DNA of 64,000 bases, taken from assembly GCA_037045645.1 (NCBI GenBank), contig JBAOIH010000001.1, positions 1,426,001 through 1,490,000 of the forward strand, written 5' to 3'. Below, one piece after another: positions 18,122 through 26,700 of this stretch; positions within the stretch are counted from its first letter, which is position 1, and each line of letters begins with the position of its first letter. This DNA comes from Nocardioides sp. GTDB taxonomy: Bacteria; Actinomycetota; Actinomycetes; Propionibacteriales; Nocardioidaceae. The notes beneath the pieces are model-generated. The model ran no database searches and was not told where the DNA came from. It saw only the letters and a list, made by a program, of their open reading frames with translations. A program made the position numbers and the translations under genes.

Positions 18122-18882
18122 TCCCATCGGAAGGTCCTCGCGGTCAGTGCGGTGGCGACGATGCCCCAGGCCAGGAGTACGAGCAGCGCCCCCGGCGCCC
18201 AGGCCCCGTCGAGGAACGCAGTCCGGAGGGCATCTCCCAGCGCTCCCGACGGCAGCAGGCGTACGAAGCCCTCTGCCGAACCGTAGGTCGAGGTCGGGAG
18301 TACGACGCCGCCTCCGGCCATCAGGAGCAGATAGACAAGATTGGCCGCGGCAAGCGTGGCCTCGGCTCGAAGCACGCCGGCCACGAGCATTCCCAGACCC
18401 GCGAACGCGAAGGTGCCGAGCAGCACTCCGACCAGCGCCGCGGGCACCCCACCCCACGCAGGGCTCCAGCCGAGCGCGAGCCCCACACCGCCGATCACGA
18501 TCATCTGAGCCACCATCACGATGGCCAGCGCGAGCACCTTGCCCAGCAGGAGCCCGGAGCGGGGCAGGGGAGATGCGCCCAGTCGTTTGATCACGCCATA
18601 GCGGCGTTCGAAGCCGGTGGCGATCGCCAGCGACGTGAAGGCCGACGACATCACAGCCAGGGCTAGCACTCCCGGGGTGAAGACGTCGACCGCCGGTGAC
18701 GAGAGGTCTAGGCCCAGGCGATCCGCGCCCAGAACCGCGCCGACCAACACGAGCACGGGGACCACGACCGCGAGCAGGAGTTGTTCCCCGTTGCGCACCA
18801 GGAGACGGGCTTCCATGGTGGCTTGAGCACGCACCATCTGCGCGTACGGGGCCGCCCCCGGCGCGGGTGTGAACAGGCTCAT
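18118..18882 (-). CDS. ABC-2 type transporter permease
   Basis: A 254-residue integral membrane protein with about six hydrophobic segments and the ABC-2 permease pattern: an N-terminal cytoplasmic stretch, a segment near RNGEQLLLAVVVPVLVL, and a central cytosolic motif GFERRYGVIKRLGASPLPR. Such permeases pair with one ATPase subunit in exporters of drugs, lipids or peptides. It overlaps both neighbours by ATGA junctions (ATPase upstream, ctaA downstream). The substrate is unknown; location before ctaA recurs in actinobacteria, which may point to a role near haem or respiration, but that is only inferred. Confidence 0.88.
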   Translation of the reverse strand: MSLFTPAPGAAPYAQMVRAQATMEARLLVRNGEQLLLAVVVPVLVLVGAVLGADRLGLDLSSPAVDVFTPGVLALAVMSSAFTSLAIATGFERRYGVIKRLGASPLPRSGLLLGKVLALAIVMVAQMIVIGGVGLALGWSPAWGGVPAALVGVLLGTFAFAGLGMLVAGVLRAEATLAAANLVYLLLMAGGGVVLPTSTYGSAEGFVRLLPSGALGDALRTAFLDGAWAPGALLVLLAWGIVATALTARTFRWE

Positions 18883-19598
18883 CGGCCGTCACCGGTCAGC
18901 GCCAAGAACACCTCTTCGAGCGACTGCTCGCCCGCCGTCAACTCTGCGGGTGTGCCCGACGCCACCAGGCGTCCGCGGTCGATGATGTGAACCTCATCGG
19001 CCAGTTTCTCCGCCTCGTCCATGAAGTGTGTGGTGAGTACGACGGTCGCCCCGGCGTCGCGCACCTCGCGCAGCAACTGCCAGGTCGCGCGTCGCGCGTG
19101 CGGGTCCATGCCCGCTGTGGGCTCGTCGACGAACAGCAGTTCGGGGCGTCCGATCAAGGCCATCGCCAACGACAGCCGTTGCTGCTGGCCTCCCGACAGC
19201 CGCCGATACGGCGTCCGCCCGCAGTCGCCCAGGCTGAGTCTCTCGACCAGGACGTCGGGTTCGAGGGGGTGGGCGTGCAAGCGAGCCATGTGGGTCAACA
19301 TCTCGTCCGCGCGCGCTCCTGACCAGGCGCCCCCGGACTGCAGCATCACGCCGAGACGGGGGACCAGCCGTGCGTGGTCCTGGACAGGGTCGAGCCCGAG
19401 CACGCGCACCGTGCCCCGGTGTGGCGTACGGAAGCCTTCGCAGGTTTCCAAGGTGGTGGTCTTGCCCGCACCGTTAGGGCCGAGAACGGCGGTGATCGTC
19501 CGGGGTGCGACTGTCAACGACAGATCGTCCACGGCAACCTTGCTGCCGTACCTCATCACCAGCGCGTCGATCTCGACGGCGGGGGTATTGGCGGCCAC
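18879..19598 (-). CDS. ABC transporter ATP-binding protein
   Basis: A 239-residue ABC ATPase with Walker A GPNGAGKTTT near residue 39, Q-loop in GVMLQSGG, signature LSGGQQQRLSLAMAL, Walker B LLFVDEPTAGMDP and the switch histidine in TTHFMDEAE. It powers the ABC-2 permease encoded immediately downstream. GTG start at 19598, supported by the TAGACT hexamer 6 nt upstream (minus strand), so the message is probably leaderless. Divergent from sufR with about 240 nt between them. Confidence 0.93.
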   Translation of the reverse strand: MAANTPAVEIDALVMRYGSKVAVDDLSLTVAPRTITAVLGPNGAGKTTTLETCEGFRTPHRGTVRVLGLDPVQDHARLVPRLGVMLQSGGAWSGARADEMLTHMARLHAHPLEPDVLVERLSLGDCGRTPYRRLSGGQQQRLSLAMALIGRPELLFVDEPTAGMDPHARRATWQLLREVRDAGATVVLTTHFMDEAEKLADEVHIIDRGRLVASGTPAELTAGEQSLEEVFLALTGDGR

Positions 19599-19604
19599 GG
19601 CGAC

Positions 19605-19610
19605 AGTCTA
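19605..19610 (-). promoter_or_regulatory. -10 element TAGACT for the ABC-2 exporter/ctaA operon
   Basis: On the minus strand TAGACT is followed after 6 nt by the GTG at 19598, the leaderless geometry. The rest of the gap to 19820 holds no gene I can support; it contains a short open stretch (GGLVRGSTDLGVFNATV) without a start or homologue I recognise. Confidence 0.55.
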
Positions 19611-19819
19611 GGAGCGGCCGTCGAGAGCAACGAGGGAGGGCTGGTCCGAGGCTCGACAGACCTGGGTGTCTTCAATGCCACGGTCACCGGCGCTGGCTGC
19701 TGATTGACCTCTGGACCCCCACCCCTTGCCCGCTTCCGCGGTGTGAGTGGTGGGGTTCAGTCAATTCGCACGCGGGCTCGATCAAGTAAGGGTCACCTTT
19801 GTTGAAATGGCAACCGCAA

Positions 19820-19841
19820 TAACGTCACACTTGGCTTGTGC
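19820..19841 (+). promoter_or_regulatory. Probable sufR promoter and SufR operator
   Basis: The hexamer TAACGT at 19820-19825 is a plausible -10. Overlapping the expected transcription start and the GTG of sufR is ACACT-TGGCT-TGTG (19827-19840), which matches the ACACT-N5-TGTGA inverted repeat described for mycobacterial SufR except for the last base. This suggests autorepression of the whole suf operon by its [4Fe-4S] repressor. Confidence 0.6.
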
Positions 19842-20521
19842 AATTGGACAAGGGAACGGATCAGTCGGCCTCGGGCGACGCTCCGACCCGTGACCGGGTC
19901 GCGCGGTCGATCCTGGAGAACGGCCCGTCCACGGCAGCCGAATTGGCGCAACGTCTGGAGTTGACTGCAGCCGCCGTACGCCGGCACCTCGACCATCTCG
20001 GCGAACTTGCGATGATCGAGGGCCGCGATCGCGCGGTGTACGGCCAGCGTGGACGGGGGCGTCCGGCTCGCGAGTTCGTGCTCACTCAGGCAGGTCGCGA
20101 CGAGTTCGACCAGCAGTACGACGACCTCGCCGCGCAAGCGCTGAGGTTCCTGGCCGAGACGAGTGGCGACGACGCGGTGGTCGAGTTCGCTCGACGCCGG
20201 GTCGCCTTCATCGAGCGCGACTACGACACGGTGACCACCGAGCACCCGGAGTTGACCCCCGCTGAGGCGTTGGCGTTGGTGTTCAGCCGCGAGGGGTACG
20301 CCGCGACGGCCAAGGAACTGCCCGTCGTGGGCCAGCAACTGTGCCAGCAGCACTGCCCGGTGGCCCACGTGGCCCACGAGTTCCCGCAACTGTGTGACGC
20401 CGAGACAGAGGCGATCGCCAACGTCCTCGGCACCCATGTGCAGCGGCTGGCGACCATCGCGCACGGCGACGGCGTCTGCACGACCTGCATCCCGAACATC
20501 AAGAAGGAGAGGAAGTCCTGA
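19838..20521 (+). CDS. sufR: Fe-S cluster-binding transcriptional repressor SufR
   Basis: A 227-residue regulator. The N-terminal winged helix (STAAELAQRLELTAAAVRRH, about residues 31-50) binds DNA, and the C-terminal part carries the cysteines expected for a [4Fe-4S] sensor: CQQHC around residues 168-172, then C near 187 and CTTC near residue 217. It leads a tightly overlapping suf operon, as in mycobacteria and Streptomyces, where the holo form represses suf genes. The GTG start overlaps the proposed operator; a TTG at 19844 is an alternative. Its stop overlaps the sufB ATG by one base. Confidence 0.92.
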   Translation: MQLDKGTDQSASGDAPTRDRVARSILENGPSTAAELAQRLELTAAAVRRHLDHLGELAMIEGRDRAVYGQRGRGRPAREFVLTQAGRDEFDQQYDDLAAQALRFLAETSGDDAVVEFARRRVAFIERDYDTVTTEHPELTPAEALALVFSREGYAATAKELPVVGQQLCQQHCPVAHVAHEFPQLCDAETEAIANVLGTHVQRLATIAHGDGVCTTCIPNIKKERKS

Positions 20522-21967
20522 TGACCTCCATCGCTGAGCAGGATGGCTCGACGAGAGTCGAGCAACTCAACCCCGAAGCTCAAGGACATCGGTCGCTATG
20601 AGTTCGGCTGGCACGACGCCAACGACGCGGGCGCCACCGCCCAGCGTGGTCTCAACGAGGCGGTCGTACGCGACATCTCCGCCAAGAAGAACGAGCCACA
20701 GTGGATGCTCGACCTGCGCCTGAAGGGCCTGAAGCTCTTCGACCGCAAGCCGATGCCAACCTGGGGTTCGGACCTCTCGACGATCGACTTCGACAACATC
20801 AAATACTTCGTCCGCTCGACCGAGAAGCAGGCCACCAGTTGGGAGGACCTGCCCGAGGACATCAAGAACACCTACGACAAGCTCGGCATCCCCGAGGCGG
20901 AGAAGCAGCGCCTGGTCGCCGGAGTCGCCGCGCAGTACGAGTCCGAGGTCGTCTACCACCAGATCCGTGAGGACCTGGAGGAGCAGGGCGTGATCTTCCT
21001 CGACACCGACACCGCGCTGCGTGAGCACGAGGACATCTTCAAGGAGTACTTCGGCACGATCATCCCGGTCGGCGACAACAAGTTCGCCGCGCTGAACACC
21101 AGCGTGTGGTCCGGTGGCTCGTTCGTGTACGTCCCGCCAGGCGTGCACGTCGAGATCCCGCTTCAGGCGTACTTCCGGATCAACACCGAGAACATGGGTC
21201 AGTTCGAGCGCACGCTGATCATCGTGGACGAGGACGCGTACGTGCACTACGTAGAAGGCTGCACCGCGCCGATCTACAGCTCCGACTCGCTGCACTCCGC
21301 CGTCGTCGAGATCATCGTCAAGAAGGGCGGTCGTTGCCGCTACACGACCATCCAGAACTGGTCGAACAACGTCTACAACCTCGTCACCAAGCGCGCCGTG
21401 TGCGAGGCGGGCGCGACGATGGAGTGGGTCGACGGGAACATCGGATCCAAGGTGACGATGAAGTACCCGGCCGTCTACCTGATGGGCGAGCACGCCAAGG
21501 GTGAGACCCTCTCGATCGCGTTCGCGGGCGAGGGCCAGCACCAGGACGCGGGCGCCAAGATGGTGCACGCCGCGCCGCACACGTCGTCGAGCATCCTGAG
21601 CAAGTCCGTGGCGCGCGGTGGTGGGCGTACGTCCTATCGCGGCCTGATCCAGGTCAACGAAGGCGCCCACGGATCGAAGTCCAACGTGCTGTGCGATGCG
21701 TTGTTGGTCGACCAGATCAGCCGCTCGGACACCTACCCGTACGTCGACATCCGCGAGGACGACGTCTCGATGGGCCACGAGGCCAGCGTCTCCAAGGTCT
21801 CCGAGGACCAGCTCTTCTATCTGATGAGCCGTGGCATGGAGCAGGACGAGGCGATGGCGATGATCGTGCGTGGCTTCGTCGAGCCGATCGCCAAGGAGCT
21901 CCCGATGGAGTACGCCCTCGAGCTCAACCGACTCATCGAACTGCAAATGGAAGGAGCAGTCGGCTGA
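20521..21967 (+). CDS. sufB: Fe-S assembly scaffold SufB, frame broken near residue 19
   Basis: SufB (about 481 residues when repaired) forms the SufBCD scaffold complex that assembles Fe-S clusters. From the ATG at 20521 (MTSIAEQDGSTRVEQLNPE) the frame shifts at GAAGCTC near 20575-20580; removing one base joins it to LKDIGRYEFGWHDA and the rest of an intact SufB, including SSDSLHSAVVEI, the GRCRYTTIQNW strand and MVHAAPHTSSSI. The ATG overlapping the sufR stop and the normal N-terminus argue that the true start is 20521 and the shift is an assembly error. Without repair, translation would have to begin at the in-frame ATG at 20543. Confidence 0.93.
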
Positions 21968-23151
21968 TGACAGCCACTGTCGACAGCGTGCGAAGCGCGC
22001 TGGAACTTGATCATGTCGAGTCGCACCTGCACCCCACGGGGTCGTTCGACGTGGCCGATCACTACGTGCCCACCGGCCGCGAGGAGATCTGGCGATTCAC
22101 CCCGCTCAAGCGGCTACGGAACCTGCACGCCGACGCGCCGCTGCTCGGGCGTACGTCGAAGTTGACCTGGAACGAGACGACCGAGGCGTCCGTCTCGATC
22201 GTGACCGGTGACGCTGCGCGCGAGTTGCGCGGGATCAGCGGCTGGGCACCCATTGACCTGTGGTCGGCCCGCGTGATGGCCGATGTGCCGGCAACCGTCC
22301 TCGTCGACGTCCCGGCAGAGACCGAACTCAGCGAGCCGATTGTGTTCGACGTGGTCGGTGAGACCGTGGACGACACGACGGGTGGGCACCTGGCGTTCCG
22401 CTTCGGCAACCACTCCAAGGCGGTCGTGGTGATCAACCACACCGGCTCGGCAGCGGTCGCCGCGGTCGTGGAGATCGTCGTCGGCGACGGCGCCGACGTG
22501 ACTGTGGTGTCGATCCAGGACTGGGACGACGACGCCGTCCACCTGGCTCACCACCAGGCCCGCGTCGGTCGCGACGCGACCTACAAGCACGCCGCGATCT
22601 CGTTCGGCGGCGATCTGGTCCGCATGGACACCAACGTGACGTACGACGGCCCGGGCGGGTCTGCTGAATTGCTCGGCCTCTACTTCGCCGACGCCGGTCA
22701 GCACATCGAGCACAGGTTGTTCGCCGACCACACGGCTCCTCGTACGAAAAGCCACGTGTCCTACAAGGGCGCCCTCCAGGGCGAGAAGGCGCACACCGTC
22801 TGGGTCGGCAACGTCCTCATCCGCAAGGTCGCCGAGGGCATCGAGACGTACGAAGAAAACCGCAACCTGGTGCTCACCGACGGCTGTCAGGCCGACTCGA
22901 TCCCCAACCTGGAGATCGAGACGGGGGAGATCGAGGGGGCGGGGCATGCCTCGGCCACCGGACGCTTCGACGACAACCAGCTCTTCTACCTGCGTTCGCG
23001 TGGGATCGACGAGAAGGAAGCCAAGCGTCTGGTCGTGCACGGATTCTTCAACGACCTGATCGCCAAGATCGGCGTCGAGCAGATCCAGGAGCGGCTGATA
23101 GCCACCGTCGAGGACGAGCTCGCCAAGAACGTGTCCGGCAAGGTCCTCTGA
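21967..23151 (+). CDS. sufD: Fe-S assembly protein SufD
   Basis: SufD, 394 residues, partner of SufB in the SufBC2D complex. N-terminal REEIWRFTPLKRL is the usual SufD feature, and the C-terminal beta-helix region includes HHQARVGRDATY, AGQHIEHR, TAPRTKSHVSYKG and the ending block SRGIDEKEAKRLVVHGF. The ATG at 21967 overlaps the sufB stop (TGATG), and its stop overlaps the next start the same way. Intact; the coupled arrangement suggests stoichiometric synthesis with SufB. Confidence 0.95.
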   Translation: MTATVDSVRSALELDHVESHLHPTGSFDVADHYVPTGREEIWRFTPLKRLRNLHADAPLLGRTSKLTWNETTEASVSIVTGDAARELRGISGWAPIDLWSARVMADVPATVLVDVPAETELSEPIVFDVVGETVDDTTGGHLAFRFGNHSKAVVVINHTGSAAVAAVVEIVVGDGADVTVVSIQDWDDDAVHLAHHQARVGRDATYKHAAISFGGDLVRMDTNVTYDGPGGSAELLGLYFADAGQHIEHRLFADHTAPRTKSHVSYKGALQGEKAHTVWVGNVLIRKVAEGIETYEENRNLVLTDGCQADSIPNLEIETGEIEGAGHASATGRFDDNQLFYLRSRGIDEKEAKRLVVHGFFNDLIAKIGVEQIQERLIATVEDELAKNVSGKVL

Positions 23152-23486
23152 TGACCTTCGAGCGCGCCTGTGCGTTGGCGGACATCCCGCACGACGAGGC
23201 CCTCGCGGTGACGCTGGGACGGTTCGACATCGCGATGACCCGTTGTGACGACGAGGTCTTCGCGATCGAGAACCTCTGCTCCCACGCACATGTGGCGCTC
23301 AGCGAGGGTGAGGTCCGCGACTGCCAGATCGAGTGCTGGCTGCACGGGTCGATGTTCGACCTGCGTACGGGCAAGCCCACCAACCTTCCGGCGACCGAAC
23401 CCGTCGCCACTTTTGCCACAGAACTGCGCGGTGGCGACGTCTACGTCGACATCGCCTCCACCCTGAACGGAGTTACACCGCAATGA
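23151..23486 (+). CDS. Rieske [2Fe-2S] ferredoxin-like protein in the suf operon
   Basis: A 111-residue soluble Rieske domain with the two ligand boxes CSHAH (about residues 43-47) and CWLHG (about 62-66) that bind a [2Fe-2S] cluster via two Cys and two His. It resembles the small ferredoxin subunits of non-haem dioxygenases. It sits between sufD and sufC with one-base and four-base overlaps, a placement conserved in actinobacteria, so it probably supplies electrons or acts as an early cluster acceptor during assembly. That role is inferred from position only. Confidence 0.9.
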   Translation: MTFERACALADIPHDEALAVTLGRFDIAMTRCDDEVFAIENLCSHAHVALSEGEVRDCQIECWLHGSMFDLRTGKPTNLPATEPVATFATELRGGDVYVDIASTLNGVTPQ

Positions 23487-24241
23487 GCAAGCTTGAGATC
23501 AAGGACCTGCACGTCTCGGTCCAGACCGAGGACGGCCCCAAGGAGATCCTCAAGGGCGTCAACCTCACCATCAACTCGGGCGAGGTCCACGCGATCATGG
23601 GCCCCAACGGCTCGGGGAAGTCGACCCTGGCGTACGCCATCGCCGGTCACCCGAAGTACGACATCGACGGGGGAGAGGTGCTCCTCGACGGTGAGAATGT
23701 GCTCGACATGACCGTCGACGAGCGGGCGCGCGCCGGCCTCTTCCTGGCGATGCAGTATCCCGTCGAGGTGCCCGGCGTCTCGGTGTCCAACTTCCTGCGT
23801 ACGGCCAAGACCGCCGTCGACGGCGCGGCACCGAAGCTGCGTACGTGGGTCAAGGACGTCAACACCGCGCTGGACCGCGCCGGGCTCGATGCCGCGTTCG
23901 CCCAGCGCAATGTCAACGAAGGCTTCTCCGGCGGTGAGAAGAAGCGCCACGAGATCGCCCAACTCGAGTTGCTCGACCCGAAGGTCGCGGTCCTCGACGA
24001 GACCGACTCCGGCCTCGACATCGACGCGCTCAAGGTCGTCTCGGAGGGCGTCAACCGCTTCACCGAGGACAAGGACAAGGGCGTCTTGCTGATCACGCAC
24101 TACACGCGGATCCTGCGCTACATCAAGCCCGACTACGTCCACGTCTTCGTCAACGGCCAGATCGCCGACCAGGGCGGTCCGGAACTGGCCGACCGACTCG
24201 AGGCAGAGGGCTACGAGCGCTACACGAAGGCCGCGGTCTGA
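23483..24241 (+). CDS. sufC: Fe-S assembly ATPase SufC
   Basis: SufC, 252 residues, the ABC-type ATPase of the SufBC2D complex. Walker A GPNGSGKSTLA is near residue 38, the Q-loop in AMQYPVEVPGV, a divergent signature FSGGEKKRHEIAQL that is typical of SufC, Walker B VAVLDETDSGLDIDAL and the switch His in LLITHYTRIL. The ATG at 23483 forms an ATGA overlap with the Rieske gene. It is soluble and has no permease partner, consistent with cluster assembly rather than transport. Confidence 0.96.
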   Translation: MSKLEIKDLHVSVQTEDGPKEILKGVNLTINSGEVHAIMGPNGSGKSTLAYAIAGHPKYDIDGGEVLLDGENVLDMTVDERARAGLFLAMQYPVEVPGVSVSNFLRTAKTAVDGAAPKLRTWVKDVNTALDRAGLDAAFAQRNVNEGFSGGEKKRHEIAQLELLDPKVAVLDETDSGLDIDALKVVSEGVNRFTEDKDKGVLLITHYTRILRYIKPDYVHVFVNGQIADQGGPELADRLEAEGYERYTKAAV

Positions 24242-24243
24242 CC

Positions 24244-25518
24244 GTGTCCCTGCCCGGACTTCTCCCCGACCTCGCGGTGGTCCGCAAGGATTTCCCGATC
24301 CTGGAGCGCACGCTCCCGGGTGGGCGGTCGTTGGTCTATCTGGACTCGGCCAACACCTCGCAGAAGCCGCAGATCGTGATCGACGCCATGGTCGACCACC
24401 TGGAGCGGCACAACGCCAACATCGCCCGCGCCATGCACCAGTTGGGTGCGGAGGCCACCGAGGCGTTCGAGGCGGCACGAGACAAGGTGGCGACCTTCCT
24501 GGGAGCACCTGATCGTGACGAGGTGATCTTCACCAAGAACGCGTCGGAGGCACTCAACCTGCTCGCGCGCACCCTGGGTGACCCGAGTCCGCATCAGGTA
24601 GGCCCCGGCGACGAGATCGTGATCACCGAGATGGAGCACCACTCCAACATCGTGCCGTGGCAACAATTGTGTGAGCGTACGGGCGCGACCTTGCGCTGGT
24701 TCGGGCTGACCGACGAGGGACACCTGGACCTCGCCGATCTCGACTCGTTGATCAACGAGCGTACGAAGGTCGTCGCCTTCACCTGGGTCTCCAACATGCT
24801 GGGCACGATCAACCCGGTCGCACGGCTTTGCGCCAAGGCTCACGAGGTCGGTGCGATCGCGATCGTGGATTCCTCACAGGCAGCGCCGCAGTTGAAGATC
24901 GACCTGGCGACGATGACGGCGGACGAGCGCCCGGACGCACTGGTCTTCACCGGCCACAAGGTCGTCGGACCAACCGGTATCGGCGTGCTGTGGGGTCGTC
25001 GGGCGTTGCTGTCCGACCTGCCACCCTTCCTGGGTGGCGGCGAGATGATCGAGACCGTCACGATGGAGCGCTCCACGTACGCCGACATCCCGCACCGTTT
25101 CGAGGCAGGCACGCCGCCGATCGCCGAAGCCGTCGGTCTGGGTGCTGCGGTCGACTACCTGAGCCATCTCGGTCTCGACGAGGTGCATCGGCACGAGCAG
25201 GCGATCACGGCGTACGCGTTGGAGGGTCTGCAGAGTGTGCCGGGCCTGCGCGTGTTGGGGCCATTGGATGCCGCACAGCGCGGGGGAGCGATCTCCTTCG
25301 AGATCGACGGCGTGCACCCGCACGACATCGCGACGGTGCTCGACACCCTCGGTATCGCGGTACGCGCCGGGCATCACTGTGCCAAACCCGCGCACCTGCG
25401 CTATGGCGTGCAGGCGTCGACTCGGATGTCGTCCTACCTCTACACGACGCCCACGGAGATCGACGCACTGATCGACGGGCTGAACTACACGCGCAACTAC
25501 TTCGGACTGGGGGACTGA
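24244..25518 (+). CDS. sufS: Cysteine desulfurase SufS
   Basis: SufS-type (group II) cysteine desulfurase, 424 residues, a PLP enzyme that mobilises sulphur from cysteine as a persulfide. The PLP lysine is in FTGHKVVGPTGIGVLWG and the active-site cysteine lies in RAGHHCAKPAHLR near the C-terminus, in the short loop typical of SufS. GTG start 2 nt after the sufC stop. Its stop overlaps the sufU ATG, matching functional pairing: SufU accepts the persulfide sulphur. Confidence 0.96.
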   Translation: MSLPGLLPDLAVVRKDFPILERTLPGGRSLVYLDSANTSQKPQIVIDAMVDHLERHNANIARAMHQLGAEATEAFEAARDKVATFLGAPDRDEVIFTKNASEALNLLARTLGDPSPHQVGPGDEIVITEMEHHSNIVPWQQLCERTGATLRWFGLTDEGHLDLADLDSLINERTKVVAFTWVSNMLGTINPVARLCAKAHEVGAIAIVDSSQAAPQLKIDLATMTADERPDALVFTGHKVVGPTGIGVLWGRRALLSDLPPFLGGGEMIETVTMERSTYADIPHRFEAGTPPIAEAVGLGAAVDYLSHLGLDEVHRHEQAITAYALEGLQSVPGLRVLGPLDAAQRGGAISFEIDGVHPHDIATVLDTLGIAVRAGHHCAKPAHLRYGVQASTRMSSYLYTTPTEIDALIDGLNYTRNYFGLGD

Positions 25519-25985
25519 TGAGCGCCGAACTCGACAGCCTCTATCAAGAGATCATCCTCGATCACTACAAGAACCCCCATCACAAGGGGCTTCGTGATCC
25601 GTTCGGGGCCGAGGTGCATCACGTCAACCCCACGTGCGGCGACGAGGTGACCCTGCGGGTGCATGTCGTCGACGGGGTGGTGCAGGACGTGTCGTACGAC
25701 GCCCTGGGCTGCTCGATCTCACAGGCGTCGACCTCGGTGCTCACCGACCTGGTGATCGGTCGTCCGGTTAACGAGGCGCTTGCGATCCAAGACGAGTTCT
25801 TGCGCCTGATGCAAGGCAAGGGCCAGGTCGAGCCCGACGAAGAGGTGCTCGAGGACGCGATCGCGTTCTCGGGTGTCGCCAAATTTCCCGCGCGCGTGAA
25901 GTGCGCACTGCTGGGCTGGATGGCGTGGAAGGACGCGACAGCCCAAGCGACAGACATCGGCACCGAAGGAGCCAGCAATGACTGA
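25518..25985 (+). CDS. sufU: SufU sulphur transferase
   Basis: SufU, 155 residues, a zinc protein that takes the persulfide from SufS. The three conserved cysteines are seen in NPTCGDEV, LGCSISQAST and VKCALLGW, together with the aspartate in CGDEV that completes the zinc site. The extra residues between the second and third cysteines (about 60) identify SufU rather than the shorter IscU. The ATG overlaps the sufS stop and its end overlaps sufT by 8 nt. Confidence 0.95.
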   Translation: MSAELDSLYQEIILDHYKNPHHKGLRDPFGAEVHHVNPTCGDEVTLRVHVVDGVVQDVSYDALGCSISQASTSVLTDLVIGRPVNEALAIQDEFLRLMQGKGQVEPDEEVLEDAIAFSGVAKFPARVKCALLGWMAWKDATAQATDIGTEGASND

Positions 25986-26340
25986 CCACAGCGATCTGCC
26001 GGACGTACCCGAAGCCACTGGCGGCGTCTCGACCCTCACCGAGGAGGACGTGACCGAGGCGATGAAGGACGTCGTCGACCCCGAACTCGGCATCAACGTC
26101 GTCGACCTCGGCCTGGTCTATGGCGTGCACGTCGAGGAGCACGACAACGTGGTGATCGACATGACGCTGACGTCGGCGGCCTGCCCGCTGACGGACGTGA
26201 TCCAGGACCAGACCCACTCGGCGCTGGAGGGGATGGTCAACGAGGTGATCATCAACTGGGTCTGGATGCCGCCCTGGGGCCCCGACAAGATCACCGACGA
26301 CGGCCGCGAGCAACTGCGCGCCCTAGGCTTCAACGTCTGA
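25978..26340 (+). CDS. sufT: SufT/DUF59 (MIP18-like) Fe-S maturation protein
   Basis: A 120-residue DUF59 protein with the motif VVDPELGINVVDLGLVYGV (residues about 32-50) and the TSAACPLTDVI segment holding the conserved cysteine. DUF59 proteins such as SufT help deliver clusters to client enzymes when Fe-S demand is high. It is the last gene of the suf operon; its start is inside sufU and two strong hairpins follow its stop, so the operon probably ends here. Confidence 0.93.
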   Translation: MTDHSDLPDVPEATGGVSTLTEEDVTEAMKDVVDPELGINVVDLGLVYGVHVEEHDNVVIDMTLTSAACPLTDVIQDQTHSALEGMVNEVIINWVWMPPWGPDKITDDGREQLRALGFNV

Positions 26341-26342
26341 GC

Positions 26343-26363
26343 CACGCCGGCGCAGCCGGCGTG
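26343..26363 (+). terminator. Hairpin after the suf operon
   Basis: A perfect 9-bp stem CACGCCGGC-GCA-GCCGGCGTG begins 3 nt after the sufT stop. There is no T-tract, as is common for actinobacterial terminators. Confidence 0.65.
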
Positions 26364-26386
26364 ACGCGAAGAGGTTGAGCGAGCCC

Positions 26387-26408
26387 CGCGCCCGCGTGAG
26401 CGGGCGCG
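26387..26408. terminator. Second GC-rich hairpin downstream of suf
   Basis: CGCGCCCGC and GCGGGCGCG pair perfectly around a GTGA loop. It stands between the first hairpin and the 99-bp repeats and could stop transcription from either side, though only structure supports this. Confidence 0.5.
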
Positions 26409-26411
26409 ACG

Positions 26412-26700
26412 GGCGGGTCGAAACCTGACCACCGATCTCGGTGGTTGAGGAGCGAACGCAGTGAGCGTCTCGAAACCACACCGGGCCGACGGACTACACC
26501 GACCGCGACGGGCGGGTCGAAACCTGACCACCGATCTCGGTGGTTGAGGAGCGAACGCAGTGAGCGTCTCGAAACCACACCGGGCCGACGGACTACACCG
26601 ACCGCGACGGGCGGGTCGAAACCTGACCACCGATCTCGGTGGTTGAGGAGCGAACGCAGTGAGCGTCTCGAAACCACACCGGGCCGACGGACTACACCCA
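26412..26700. repeat. 99-bp tandem repeat (family E), nearly three copies
   Basis: Units start at 26412, 26511 and 26610 and are almost identical over 99 bp. Each holds a stem ACCACCGA-TC-TCGGTGGT and the imperfect palindrome GGTTGAGGAGCGAACGCAG...CTCGAAACC, a type of intergenic element seen widely in GC-rich actinobacteria. Because 99 is a multiple of three, both strands stay open across the array; these frames are artefacts. The TAG stop of the HAD gene lies in the third copy. The rest of the 351-nt gap holds only two hairpins. Confidence 0.9.

Noticed and set aside
19612..19819. Small gene or RNA between the ABC ATPase and sufR
   Set aside because: No start, ribosome-binding site or convincing fold; the CCCCACC/GGTGGGG pair has a 30-nt loop and is weak.
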